64,000 nt of DNA from Tolypothrix sp. PCC 7712 (GTDB lineage: Bacteria; Cyanobacteriota; Cyanobacteriia; Cyanobacteriales; Nostocaceae). Every line of letters begins with the position of its first letter. Within the stretch, counting starts at the first letter, position 1. The notes below the pieces were generated by a model. That model did not search any database. It was not told the DNA's origin and was given only the letters and a program-made list of their open reading frames with translations. Location of the stretch: the NCBI RefSeq assembly GCF_025860405.1, contig NZ_CP063785.1, positions 1,240,001 to 1,304,000 on the forward strand, read 5' to 3'. The position numbers were made by a program, and so were the translations under genes. Of this stretch, positions 47,052 through 57,100 are shown in pieces.

Positions 47052-47900
47052 ATGATCGCTATGAATAGGCGCATAGGCAGCAAAACTAAAGCCACAGTTA
47101 GAGTTGTAGAAAATGGCAAAATCCACACCCGCATCGATCATCTCACCGCAGAAGAGCCTTTAGAAATTCGTTTACTTTCCCCAAATCGCACGCTAGCTAT
47201 TACCATGCGAACCCCAGGAGCAGATTTTGAGTTAGCTGCTGGTTTTCTTTACAGTGAAGGCGCGATCGGCTGTAAGCAAGATATTCAACGTATTAGCTAT
47301 TGTGTGGATGAATCAATTGATGGCGAACAACGCTACAACATTGTGAATGTAGAATTACGCTCAGGATTAATTGCAGATTTACAACCGTTAGAACGTCATT
47401 TTTACACTAATAGCGCTTGTGGAGTTTGTGGTAAAGCCAGTTTGGAAGCTTTGAAGCTCAGGGATTATCCAGTAATTTCTTCAGAGATACGAATCAAGCC
47501 TGAGATTATTTATAGTTTACCGGATAAATTGCGTTCTGCTCAAGGCATTTTTAGGGCTACTGGAGGTTTACACGCTGCTGCTCTCTTCGACTTGCAAGGA
47601 CAACTTTTGAACTTGCAAGAAGATGTGGGGCGACACAATACTTTAGATAAATTGATTGGTACAGCTTTGTTAAGTAATGAATTACCTTTCAATAATCATA
47701 TTGTGATGGTAAGCGGACGTTCTAGCTTTGAAATTTTGCAAAAATCCGTCGCGGCTGGTGTACCTATTGTTTGTTCTGTCTCTGCACCTAGTCATTTGGC
47801 TGTGTCTGTCGCTGAAGAGTTTGGCATTACCTTAATTGGATTTCTACGAGGGCAGAAATTTAATGTATATACTGGCTGGGAAAGAATAGACGCAGCATAA
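47052..47900 (+). CDS. fdhD: Formate dehydrogenase accessory sulfurtransferase
   Basis: The product has 282 residues. It has the FYTNSACGVCGKAS motif with Cys123 and Cys126, the sulfur-carrying pair, and EDVGRHNTLDKLIG, a conserved cofactor-binding stretch. FdhD transfers sulfur from a cysteine desulfurase to the Mo cofactor of formate-dehydrogenase-like enzymes. The YdeP-type enzyme encoded upstream is its likely client; NarB is a second possibility. Two in-frame ATGs (47052, 47061) are possible. Confidence 0.93.
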   Translation: MIAMNRRIGSKTKATVRVVENGKIHTRIDHLTAEEPLEIRLLSPNRTLAITMRTPGADFELAAGFLYSEGAIGCKQDIQRISYCVDESIDGEQRYNIVNVELRSGLIADLQPLERHFYTNSACGVCGKASLEALKLRDYPVISSEIRIKPEIIYSLPDKLRSAQGIFRATGGLHAAALFDLQGQLLNLQEDVGRHNTLDKLIGTALLSNELPFNNHIVMVSGRSSFEILQKSVAAGVPIVCSVSAPSHLAVSVAEEFGITLIGFLRGQKFNVYTGWERIDAA

Positions 47901-47964
47901 AGCATGAATTTTTTACCGATAAGTTTAAGAGACTAAAACGAAACCTCATCAACAGGTGATTTAT

Positions 47965-48495
47965 ATGACTGATTTTCAAATTAAAGGCATCAACCATATC
48001 GCCTTGGTATGTAAAGATATGACGAGAACCGTGGATTTTTACACCAATACTCTTGGTTTGAAATTAATCAAAACTATTGCCCTCCCAGAGGGTGGACAGC
48101 ACTTCTTTTTTGATATTGGTAACGGTGATGCTTTAGCTTTTTTCTGGTTTCCTCAAGCACCAGCCGCCGCACCTGGGATTGCATCTGCACCTCTCGATAC
48201 CTTTAAAACTGGTAATGCTGTGACTGCTCATGGTTCCATGAATCATTTAGCTTTTAATGTGCCATTAGAAAAAATTGCGGAATATAGAGACAAACTAGTT
48301 GCTAAAGGCGTTGAAGTAACTCCTGTTTTACATCATGCAGATGTACCTTCTGGTTTTGTACCTGAAATTGATGAAACAACATTTATTTCCTCAATTTATT
48401 TCTACGATCCTGATGGGATTTTGCTAGAGTTTGCAGCCAATACTCGCACTTTAGGCGATCCAGCAAGAGATTTACAATATCAGCCAGCTAAATAA
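47965..48495 (+). CDS. VOC-family protein (glyoxalase/dioxygenase superfamily)
   Basis: From the ATG at 47965 (RBS AACAGG 8 nt before) the product has 176 residues; a GTG at 47956 is less likely. It has one VOC module: INHIALVCKDM (His ligand), FYTNTLGLKL, MNHLAFNV (second His) and YFYDPDGILLEFA (Glu ligand). Metal ligands are complete, so it may be an enzyme, but the substrate cannot be told. It follows fdhD by 64 bp on the same strand. Confidence 0.85.
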   Translation: MTDFQIKGINHIALVCKDMTRTVDFYTNTLGLKLIKTIALPEGGQHFFFDIGNGDALAFFWFPQAPAAAPGIASAPLDTFKTGNAVTAHGSMNHLAFNVPLEKIAEYRDKLVAKGVEVTPVLHHADVPSGFVPEIDETTFISSIYFYDPDGILLEFAANTRTLGDPARDLQYQPAK

Positions 48496-48672
48496 ATTAA
48501 TCCTCAATAAGTCTTGAATCGTGGGGATGATCAACATAACCGAAAATTAAATACTAAATTGACTGCTACTTGTGAGATAATCTGTTCCGGTAACAGTCAA
48601 TTTATCTTACACAATCGGTAATAAGCTGTCACACATTTAAGTTACATAATTAAATGCATTTTAGTTTAAATT

Positions 48673-49050
48673 ATGGTTTTTCAATATACCGATGCACTCG
48701 TTACCATAGCAACAATTAATCTTGATAATTTAGTGAGTTTTTATACCAATCTTTTAGGACAAAAACCAACAGCATTACTCCCTAATATTTACGCAGAGTT
48801 TCAACTTTCAGGTTTGCGCTTAGGTATTTTTCAACCAAAAAACACACATCAGAACGAATTTGAAACTACAGCCAAAAGTAAGATAAGTTTGTGTTTAGAA
48901 GTAAGTAACTTAGAAATTGCGATCGCTCACCTTACCAATTTGGGCTATCCCCCACCCGGAGAGATTTCCGTCGCTTCCCACGGCAGAGAAATTTACGCCT
49001 ACGATCCTGATGGTAATCGCTTGATATTACATGAGGGGATTGGGGATTAG
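48673..49050 (+). CDS. VOC-family protein, short
   Basis: The product has 125 residues. It has VSFYTNLLGQKP and YAYDPDGNRLILHEG, typical of the VOC fold. The first His ligand is replaced (ALVTIATIN), and the mid-chain His is also not evident, so metal binding is doubtful. It may be a binding protein. It ends in the repeat cluster at 49063. Confidence 0.78.
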   Translation: MVFQYTDALVTIATINLDNLVSFYTNLLGQKPTALLPNIYAEFQLSGLRLGIFQPKNTHQNEFETTAKSKISLCLEVSNLEIAIAHLTNLGYPPPGEISVASHGREIYAYDPDGNRLILHEGIGD

Positions 49051-49062
49051 GGACTGGGGACT

Positions 49063-49213
49063 GGGAGATGAGGGAGATGAGGGGGGTGAGGGAGATGAGG
49101 GAGATGAGGGAGATGAGGGAGATGAGGGAGATGAGGGAGGTGAGGGGGGTGAGGGAGATGAGGGAGATGAGGGAGATGAGGGAGATGAGGGAGATGAGGG
49201 GGGTGAGGGAGAG
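49063..49213. repeat. GAGATGAGG 9-bp tandem repeat
   Basis: About sixteen near-perfect copies of a 9-bp unit (some GGGGTGAGG). Both strands and several frames stay open through it, giving Asp-Glu-Gly or Ser-Pro repeats, but no RBS or conserved product is seen. A short version is in narB. Confidence 0.88.
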
Positions 49214-49217
49214 GAAT

Positions 49218-49289
49218 TCCCATTACCCATTACCCATTACCCATTACCCATTACCCATTACCCATTACCCATTACCCATTACCCATTAT
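49218..49289. repeat. CCCATTA 7-bp tandem repeat
   Basis: About ten exact CCCATTA units, followed by GCCCAAT/GCCCCATG words to 49320. The same unit occurs at 43906-43953 and, inverted, at 50243-50265. Confidence 0.9.
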
Positions 49290-49348
49290 CAATGCCCAAT
49301 GCCCAATGCCCCATGCCCAAATAACAAATGACAAAGGACAAATAACCA

Positions 49349-50230
49349 ATGGCTTTAACTCAAAACTATAAATTAAATGTGATCCAATGGTATCCAGGTC
49401 ACATTGCTAAGGCAGAAAAGAATTTAAAAGAACAGCTAAAACGGGTAGATGTGGTGCTGGAGGTACGAGATGCACGTATTCCCTTGGCGACGCATCACCC
49501 GCAAATAGAAGAGTGGGTGGGAAGTAAAACGCGGCTATTAGTACTGAACCGCTTGGATATGATTTCTCCCCAAGTGCGATCGCTTTGGGCAGACTGGTTT
49601 AAACGCCAAGGTGAGGTAGCTTTTTTTACTAATGCTCAACAAGGTCAAGGTGTAACAGCCGTGTTAAAAGCGGCACAAGCTGCCGGGATAGAATTGAATA
49701 ACAGAAGACGCGATCGCGGGATGTTACCTCGTCCTGTGCGGGCTGTAGTAATTGGATTTCCCAACGTTGGTAAATCAGCTTTAATTAATCGGCTTTTAGG
49801 AAAACGAGTAGTAGAAAGTGCAGCACGTCCGGGCGTAACTCGTCAACTGCGCTGGGTGCGGATTTCTGATCAATTAGAATTATTAGATGCTCCTGGTGTG
49901 ATTCCTCTGAAATTAGAAGACCAAGAAGCCGCATTAAAATTAGCTATTTGTGATGATATTGGCGAAGCATCTTATGATAATCAATTAGTAGCAGCAGAAT
50001 TAGTAAATGTACTTAATTATCTTCAAGATGTAGCTACTAATTTACTACCAGAAAAACCCTTACAAGCCCGCTATGAACTCGATTCTTCACCCCATACAGG
50101 CGAAGCTTATTTACACGCTTTAGGAGAACATCGCTATAAAGGTGATGTCGAAAGAGCCGCTAGGCATCTTTTAACAGATTATCGCAAAGGCTTCATGGGT
50201 GAAATTCCGTTGGAATTACCACCCAATTAG
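49349..50230 (+). CDS. ylqF: Ribosome biogenesis GTPase YlqF/RbgA
   Basis: The product has 293 residues. It is a circularly permuted GTPase: G4 NRLD (67-70) precedes G1 GFPNVGKS (136-143) and G3 DAPG (180-183). The N-terminal WYPGHIAKAEKNLKEQLKRVD matches RbgA, which assists late assembly of the 50S subunit. The C-terminal domain (about 200-293) is the usual helical one. It lies alone after the long tandem repeats. Confidence 0.94.
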   Translation: MALTQNYKLNVIQWYPGHIAKAEKNLKEQLKRVDVVLEVRDARIPLATHHPQIEEWVGSKTRLLVLNRLDMISPQVRSLWADWFKRQGEVAFFTNAQQGQGVTAVLKAAQAAGIELNNRRRDRGMLPRPVRAVVIGFPNVGKSALINRLLGKRVVESAARPGVTRQLRWVRISDQLELLDAPGVIPLKLEDQEAALKLAICDDIGEASYDNQLVAAELVNVLNYLQDVATNLLPEKPLQARYELDSSPHTGEAYLHALGEHRYKGDVERAARHLLTDYRKGFMGEIPLELPPN

Positions 50231-50611
50231 AGCAATTGTGGGTAATGGGTAATGGGTAATGGGTAATTGGTAATTGGTAATAATAATTTCCCCTTTTCCC
50301 CCTTCTCCTTTTCCCCTTCCCCTTTTGCCCTTAACCGACAAGTATTGGGATTCCTTTGACATACTCCCGGGCGTAGAAGCACGGGGCTTTAGACCCATTC
50401 TTTTGGTAAAAATACCAGTATCATGTAGCTTGTGTTCAGTGTAAGCCATAAAGCACAAACAGCTGTGCCACAGGTGCCGTACTCTCGCTGCTAAAGCACC
50501 CTTGAATTTTTCAAATCAAAAATATCAATAATATCAACATGGTAAAGGTAAAAGAGAAAAGGTTTTTAGCAAATTACCAATTACCAATTACCAATTACCA
50601 ATTACCAATTC
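50231..50611. other. Repeat-rich spacer with a transposon end relic
   Basis: Holds TAATGGG tandem units (50243-50280), a C-rich tract, the IS200/IS605-like end at 50350-50515, and TTACCAA units (50573-50607) at the mtnP stop. No credible gene. Confidence 0.55.
50350..50515 (-). mobile_element. Probable right-end relic of an IS200/IS605-family element
   Basis: On the minus strand the sequence AAGCCCCGTGCTTCTACGCC and GGGAGTATGTCAA resembles the subterminal hairpin at the right end of cyanobacterial IS605/IS1341 elements, which lies after tnpB and overlaps its guide RNA. About 120 bases upstream may be the non-coding end region. No tnpA or tnpB is left. Call based on remembered look; a search is needed. 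Confidence 0.4.
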
Positions 50612-51487
50612 CTATTTCAAATATTTCTCCAACAACAATCCCAATTTTTCTTTTGTCGTTGTTGGTGCTTTATCTAAAGGAGTCAAAATTGCATATTTCA
50701 AAGCTGAATGTGCATCACTAATAGGTGGATTTTCGCTCAAACGGCGTACAGTTTCTTGAATTACTTTTTGAGCATTAACTGCATTGCGCTGTAAATTGCC
50801 TATTACCATTTCTACTGTGACGCTATCATGATCGGGATGCCAACAATCGTAATCTGTTACCAGTGCTAAAGTTGCATAAGCTATTTCTGCTTCCCGCGCT
50901 AATTTTGCTTCTGGTAAATTCGTCATACCAATTACTGTTGCACCCCAACTGCGGTAAAGATTGGATTCCGCTTTTGTAGAGAATGCTGGCCCTTCCATAC
51001 AGACATAAGTGCCACCACGATGCAGAGTTACATCCGCTAAATTCAAAGATGCGATCGCATCTGCTAATACATTAGCTAAGTTATGACAAACCGGATCGCC
51101 AAAGGCAATATGTGCCACAATTCCTTCACCAAAAAATGTTGAAATCCGGTTCTTTGTTCTGTCAATAAATTGGTCGGGAATTACCATATCTAGTGGTTTG
51201 GCTTCTGCTTTTAATGAACCCACTGCACTAGCTGAAATTAAGTACTTTACACCTAATTTCTTCATAGCATAGATATTGGCACGAAATGGCAACTCTGATG
51301 GCAATAACGTATGATTGCGACCATGACGAGCCAAAAAAGCTACTTTAGTGCCATCTAATGTTCCCAAAATTAAAGCATCAGAAGGTGAGCCAAATGGTGT
51401 ATCTACTTGCACTTCTTCTATATCTTTGAGTGCATCCATTTTGTAAAGACCACTGCCACCAATAATCCCAATCTGCGCTTCTGCCAT
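50612..51487 (-). CDS. mtnP: S-methyl-5'-thioadenosine phosphorylase
   Basis: The product has 291 residues. It begins [15 protein letters not shown], then [20 protein letters not shown], a conserved phosphate and substrate region, [17 protein letters not shown] and DYDCWH. These are MTAP-type features of the purine nucleoside phosphorylase family II. It splits methylthioadenosine, a by-product of polyamine synthesis, in methionine salvage. speY is encoded 8 kb away. The stop lies within a TTACCAA repeat. Confidence 0.93.
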   Translation of the reverse strand: MAEAQIGIIGGSGLYKMDALKDIEEVQVDTPFGSPSDALILGTLDGTKVAFLARHGRNHTLLPSELPFRANIYAMKKLGVKYLISASAVGSLKAEAKPLDMVIPDQFIDRTKNRISTFFGEGIVAHIAFGDPVCHNLANVLADAIASLNLADVTLHRGGTYVCMEGPAFSTKAESNLYRSWGATVIGMTNLPEAKLAREAEIAYATLALVTDYDCWHPDHDSVTVEMVIGNLQRNAVNAQKVIQETVRRLSENPPISDAHSALKYAILTPLDKAPTTTKEKLGLLLEKYLK

Positions 51488-51561
51488 GATAATTAACCTA
51501 TCTTTTCCAAAGCTGCCAAGTTATTTTACCGAAAAGGTAACTCTCATAGCAGTTATACAAT

Positions 51562-51606
51562 TTTGGATTTTAGATTTTGGATTTTGGATTTGGGATTTTG
51601 GATTGA
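51562..51606. repeat. TTTTGGA-type tandem repeat
   Basis: Six imperfect 7-8-bp units of TTTTGGA/TTTAGA in the mtnP/HAD divergent spacer. Confidence 0.65.
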
Positions 51607-51767
51607 CTCGACGGTTGAATATGCTGGCGCTCTAGCATTAAGGAATAATTACTCAAAAATATAGTTAATTAAAAATTGGGAATTTTAACCAGGATTAAAT
51701 CTAAAGTTAAAAAAATCATGTAAACTATGTAAATAAAGTTAACAAATATTTAAATAATACCAAAACC

Positions 51768-52454
51768 ATGCTATTTGCAATTCTCTTTGACTTAGACGGT
51801 ACTATTGTAAACACTGACCCTATACACTACATAGCTTGGCAACAAAAGCTGGCTGATCATGGCATAGAAATTGACGAGGCTTTTTACCAATCCAGAATTA
51901 GCGGACGACTCAACCCAGAAATTGTGAAAGACATTTTGCCACAATTATCAGACGCAGAAGGGCTAAAATTTGCTGATGAAAAAGAAGCACTTTTTCGGGA
52001 ACTTGCACCTAATTTAAAGCCTCTAAATGGATTTGCTGAATTACTAGCATGGACAGATGCACATAAATTAAAGCGCGCTTTGGTAACAAATGCGCCTAGA
52101 GCAAATGCTGAATTTATGCTAGAAGTTTTAGGCATTAAAGAAGCTTTTGAAATTGTTGTTTTAGCAGAAGATTGCACAGCAGGTAAACCCGATCCTACAC
52201 CTTACCAAGTTGCTCTGAGTCAATTGGGGATTAAGGCAGATCAAGCGATCGCACTAGAAGATTCACCCTCAGGAATTCGTTCTGCTGTCGCTGCTGGTAT
52301 TCGCACCCTTGGTATTGCTTCTACCCACGACCCCAAAATCTTGCTAGAAGTTGGTGCTTTTATTGCAATACCAGATTTTACCAGCTTACAACTGTGGACA
52401 TTGCTTAATTCCATGACCGAAGGAGATTTAAGCGAAATATCATCAAATTTTTAA
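51768..52454 (+). CDS. HAD-family phosphatase (beta-phosphoglucomutase-like subgroup)
   Basis: The product has 228 residues. Motif I LFDLDGTIVNTDP (nucleophile Asp8, acid Asp10), motif II LVTNAP, motif III Lys in CTAGKPDPTPY and motif IV LEDSPSGIRSA are all present, with a helical cap between motifs I and II. It belongs to the subfamily of small sugar phosphatases and beta-phosphoglucomutases. The substrate is not evident. No operon partner. Confidence 0.9.
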   Translation: MLFAILFDLDGTIVNTDPIHYIAWQQKLADHGIEIDEAFYQSRISGRLNPEIVKDILPQLSDAEGLKFADEKEALFRELAPNLKPLNGFAELLAWTDAHKLKRALVTNAPRANAEFMLEVLGIKEAFEIVVLAEDCTAGKPDPTPYQVALSQLGIKADQAIALEDSPSGIRSAVAAGIRTLGIASTHDPKILLEVGAFIAIPDFTSLQLWTLLNSMTEGDLSEISSNF

Positions 52455-52521
52455 TCTCAAAAAACTGGGGAAGTGAAACAGTAATTTACTCTCCCTTCCC
52501 CCATTACCAATTACCCAATTC

Positions 52522-53616
52522 CTATTTTTTAATTTTGCGATCGCGAGATATCGACCTGGCTTTAACTATTAACCCCAACCCCATCAACGAAGCTAACAAA
52601 GTTGTAGGTTCTGGTACATCACTTGGATTCGGTGCGTCTGGTGTGGGTGCTTCTGATTGTGAAACTGCTATGTCTTGTAAAACGCTATTTCCACTCACAG
52701 TTGGTAGACTGATGTAACTAGAGCTAGTTGCTTTTCCACCACCCATAATTTGTGGTAATCCTAGCCCTGCAATTACAGAACCTAATAAAATTTCTCCTGT
52801 ACCGCCACCTCCTCCACCTTTGCCGTCAGGTATGATGGGCGGTATGATAGCTTTTTTATCGTCCTTCCTCACAGCCCATTCTTCTACTCCACCTTCCGCA
52901 TTAGTGAATTGAGAGAATAGGTAAACATATTTCTGGGCTTCTTGTTCTTTAGCTTTTGATGAAAATAAACTGTCTTTTATATATACGAAATAATCATAGC
53001 TAGTATTGTCGGAGTTGATATCTTGAAGCAGCACCGAATTTTGTTCAATATCAAAAATTTTGGTGGCATTACCATCAAAAGTAGGATAATTAGCTAAATC
53101 AGGATTATTTCCTAGAAAAATTTCTAACTTTTCCAATACAATTTTTGATAAATCTTGACTGTTATTGGTAATAACTGGCTCGTTAATTCTTAAAATAAAC
53201 TCACGATAATCTGTACCACCGATATTAACTATTGGTACATCGCTTAATTTTAATGAGTGAGAAACTTTCTCTGTATTCAGAGACTTACCTAAAAGTGCAT
53301 CTGTGTTGTAACCTTGCTGGCTTGAACTACCCGCAGAAGGTTCAATCCGCAAAAATATATCGACTTCGTCTTTATCTGTCACAGTGTCATTGCTAATCTT
53401 CTGGACGCAAGCATCCTTACCTTTGATACAGGTGGAAGGACTGGGATTAATAGCGCTGATCTGTGTAGCAGAAGCTTCCTCAGCCACGATACTGATGAGG
53501 AAAAGCATCTCAAAGATTGCAATCAAGCCAAATCTTCTGAGAATTGTCCAAGCCTTAGGCAAAAATATTTTTTTTGTGTTGTGTAAAGATAAATGGTCGT
53601 TTAAATACGTAGACAT
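52522..53616 (-). CDS. PEP-CTERM sorted exported protein, second
   Basis: The product has 364 residues. A signal sequence (about 25-50, ending EEASA) is followed by a Ser/Asp-rich body with no known domain, a polyglycine stretch (GKGGGGGGTGEI, about 267-278), and the PEP-CTERM end DVPEPTTLLASLMGLGLIV with a basic tail RSISRDRKIKK. Export and exosortase processing are predicted. It diverges from the TPR-CHAT gene across 552 bp, an arrangement that may mean shared control. Confidence 0.85.
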   Translation of the reverse strand: MSTYLNDHLSLHNTKKIFLPKAWTILRRFGLIAIFEMLFLISIVAEEASATQISAINPSPSTCIKGKDACVQKISNDTVTDKDEVDIFLRIEPSAGSSSQQGYNTDALLGKSLNTEKVSHSLKLSDVPIVNIGGTDYREFILRINEPVITNNSQDLSKIVLEKLEIFLGNNPDLANYPTFDGNATKIFDIEQNSVLLQDINSDNTSYDYFVYIKDSLFSSKAKEQEAQKYVYLFSQFTNAEGGVEEWAVRKDDKKAIIPPIIPDGKGGGGGGTGEILLGSVIAGLGLPQIMGGGKATSSSYISLPTVSGNSVLQDIAVSQSEAPTPDAPNPSDVPEPTTLLASLMGLGLIVKARSISRDRKIKK

Positions 53617-54168
53617 AGCAATTCTGGCATTTTAAATTTAGGTATAATTTTTACTAAAGTTAAAGAGTTTATTCAGTAATAATGACCAAACTAATCCAAA
53701 GATTAGCAGTATTGAAAGCCAAAATTATTAATTTTATACAATCTTTATATTAATTACTGAGAATGAGAAAATTTATTAAAGTATAATTTCAGACTTTTGA
53801 TAAGTACTTATAGCTAGAAGAATTGTGAAGAGAGCGATCGCTTCCCTACAGAAATTTTGCAACCCAGAGAATAGGCGGTTCTACAGCATCTTCAAACGTC
53901 GGAACCTCTGAGTTGGAGAGACGCGATTAATCGCGTCTGTACAAGAGTAAAAATCCCATTTAGGCTTTCATGCAACGCTTGTGCAATGTTTTCATGGGGA
54001 CTGTTTCCCCTGCTTGCCAAAGCGAATGATTATTTTTTATTTAGAAGTCCCGAATCGTGCTGCTCATCCTACTGATATAGATGTTTAAGGCTTGTAAATT
54101 AACAATAGTAGTAGGAATTACATTTAGATTTATCATCAATAAACATCATCAAAAGGAAAATTAAATTA
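53617..54168. other. Divergent promoter region with a 20-bp palindrome
   Basis: 552 bases without a gene, between the PEP-CTERM gene and the TPR-CHAT gene. It includes HIP1 near 53836 and the palindrome at 53919-53938. Both promoters must be here. Confidence 0.55.
53919..53938. repeat. 20-bp perfect palindrome, second copy
   Basis: Identical to the palindrome at 17144-17163 including the following gtac. Confidence 0.7.
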
Positions 54169-57100
54169 ATGCACAGGCGGCTTATATCAATTTTTAGCCA
54201 TCGTACTTTTATTGTCTTTATCAGTATGATGTTGTTGTCTGAATCTATAGGTATGACAGCAAGGGCAATAAATTTAGAAATAGCGCAAAAACCTACCACT
54301 AACAGCCAAAATCTTAGCCCTGCTCAACAAAGAGCCTACGCGCAAGCAAAGCAGCTATTACAAACAGCAAACCAACTGTTACAACAGGGAACTCCAGCCT
54401 CTCGTCAGCAGGCTCTAGCTAAATATTTAGAAGCACTAAAAATTTGGCGAGAAATTGGCGATAGCTCTCAGGAAGCTACTACACTTTTAAGCATTGGGAC
54501 TCTTTATTATTTCCAAGGCGACAACTCCAAAGCTTTGGAATATTTCAACCAAGGTTTATCTATTAGACGGCAACTCAAAGACCGACTGGGGGAAGCTGTC
54601 ATGCTTCAGTCCATTGCTGGCGCATATTACAACTTAGAAGAAAAGCTCAAAGCATTAGAATATTACAACCAAGCTTTATCTATATTTCAAGCTGAAAAAC
54701 AATCCTATTTTGCAGCTGGTGTATTAATTGGGATTGGCAGAATTTATTTTACTTCTGGTGAAACCCAAAAGGCATTAGATTTTTACAATCAAGCTTTAAA
54801 TTTGCAACGTGCTAGTCAGGATTTAGATGGACAAGTTAACACTTTGGAAACAATTGGTCGAGCTTATAGCCAATTAGGTGAACCACAAAAAGCTTTAACA
54901 GCTTTAAATCAAGCCTTAGAAATTCAGCGAACTAGAAAGAATATTGCCGGGCAAGTTGATACTCTCACGAACATAGCGACTCTCTACAGTTCACTGGGAG
55001 ATAATCAAAGAGCCAGGGAAACGTTAAACCAAATACTAGAACTGCAAAAACAGTTATCACAACCAGACCCTAACAGGCAAGCAATCACTTATATGGGTAT
55101 AGGTGTCACCTATGTGGTTGCTAACGATTATCAAAAGGCACTGGAATATTATAATCAAGCGCGATCGCTCTTTCAAAAGTCTGGTAGTGCCAGTGCTGAA
55201 GCCGAAGTTCTTATCCAAATCAGCTTTGTCTACGATGAATTAGGACAACAGCAAAAAGCCTTGAGTGCTTTGAACCAAGCGCTAACTCTCCAACGCGCCC
55301 AAAAAAATCGCTCTCGGGAAGCCTTTACCCTCGGCAATATCGGTGATATTTACGCATCCTTTGGCAATTATCAGCAAGCTTTAGACTTTTACAACCAAGC
55401 GCTAGCTCTCCAGCGTCAAAGCAAAGAATTTTCAGGAGAAGCAGCTACACTAACATCACTCGCCCAACTATATGAGTTCTTGGGAGATTATCAGTTAAGT
55501 GTTGATACATATAACCAAGCGCTAGATAAATTCCGTAAAATTGGCGATCGCTCTCAGGAAGCTAAAATCCTCGATCATATTGGTAATGTTTACCGCTCGG
55601 CATCAAAGCCAGAAAAAGCTTTAGATTATTACAATCAAGCTTTGCAGTTGTGGCGCAAACAGGGGGCGCTATTTCAAGAATTTGCGACGCTGACAGGTTT
55701 GATTCGAGCTTATGAGTCACTGAAAGATTACCCCAAAGCTCTAGATACTGCCAACCAAGCACTAACCTTGGCAAAAAAACAGCAAAGTACTTTCAGCGAA
55801 GCTTCTGCCCTTGGTTTATTGGGTAGGGTGTACTTAGCAGCAGGAGATTATCAAAAATCTCTAGATTTCTCCCAGCAAGCGAACTCTAAATTTCGGGCAT
55901 TAGGTTTACTTAGCGGTGAAGCTAACACTCTCCGTAATCTTGGCAAAGTCTACAATGCCTTAAAGCAGTACCAGCAAGCAATAGAAAATTACAATCAAGA
56001 ACTGACGCTATTGCGACAATTAGGTGATCGCACTGCTGAAGCTGAGACTTTATATAATATGGCCGTGAGTGAGCGCGATCGCAATAACCTAGAAGCTGCT
56101 CGCAACCAAATCGAATCAACCATTAAAATCGTCGAAGATATCCGCACCAGAGTTACCAGCCAAGACTTGCGGACTTCTTACTTTGCTTCAGTGCAGAAAT
56201 ATTACGAGTTTTACGTTGACTTGTTAATGCGATCGCACAAACAACAACCATCCAAAGGTGACGATGCCTTAGCCTTACAAGCCAGCGAACGCGCCCGCGC
56301 CCGGAGTCTTTTAGATTTACTAGCAGAAGCTAATGCAGATATTCGCGAAGGTATAGATCCTAAACTATTAGAAAGTGAACGGAGCTTACAAAAACAGCTT
56401 GATGCTCAAGAAAAACTCTCGCTGAAATTATCTAGTAGTGGCAACAAAACCGAAATCCAAAAGCTAGAACAGCAAACACAAGCACTGCTAGAACAGTATC
56501 GACAACTGCAAGCCAAAATTAGAGCCACTAGTCCCCGCTATGCGGCTTTAACGCAACCGCAAACACTCTCACTCAAACAGATTCAGCAACAAATATTAGA
56601 TGACAACACCCTACTCTTAGAGTACGCTCTAGGCGAAGAACGTAGTTATCTTTGGGCTGTCAGCAAAAACAGCATTACTAGCTACGAACTACCCAAACGC
56701 GCCGAAATTGCCGCCGCAGTCCAAGAATTTCGCAAGGTTTTAATTTCACCAATTCAAAGGACTAGCCCAGCCGCAGCCGCTACTCCCTTAACACAAATGA
56801 TACTCGCACCCGTCGCCCAGCAATTAGGACAGCGTCGCTTAGTTATAGTCGCTGATGGGGCTTTGCAATATATTCCGTTTGCAGCTCTGAATACACCTAG
56901 CGCCAAAACTAACAGTTATGAACCATTAGCAGTCAACCATGAAATAATTACTTTACCTTCAGCCTCAACGCTGGGTGTACTTAGACAAGAAACTACTGGA
57001 CGAAAACCTGCCCCCAAAGCATTAGCTGTAATTGCTGACCCCATTTTCTCCCTCAATGATGAGCGGGTTAAGGTTAAACCTCCCACTCAAGCAAACAGCA

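Noticed and set aside
49027..49331. Open frames on both strands with Asp-Glu-Gly or Ser-Pro repeats
   Set aside because: They are read-through of the 9-bp and 7-bp tandem arrays; no RBS, no non-repeat protein part.
50216..50458. 80-codon minus-strand frame after ylqF
   Set aside because: It covers a transposon-end-like hairpin, a C-rich tract and TAATGGG repeats; low complexity tail.
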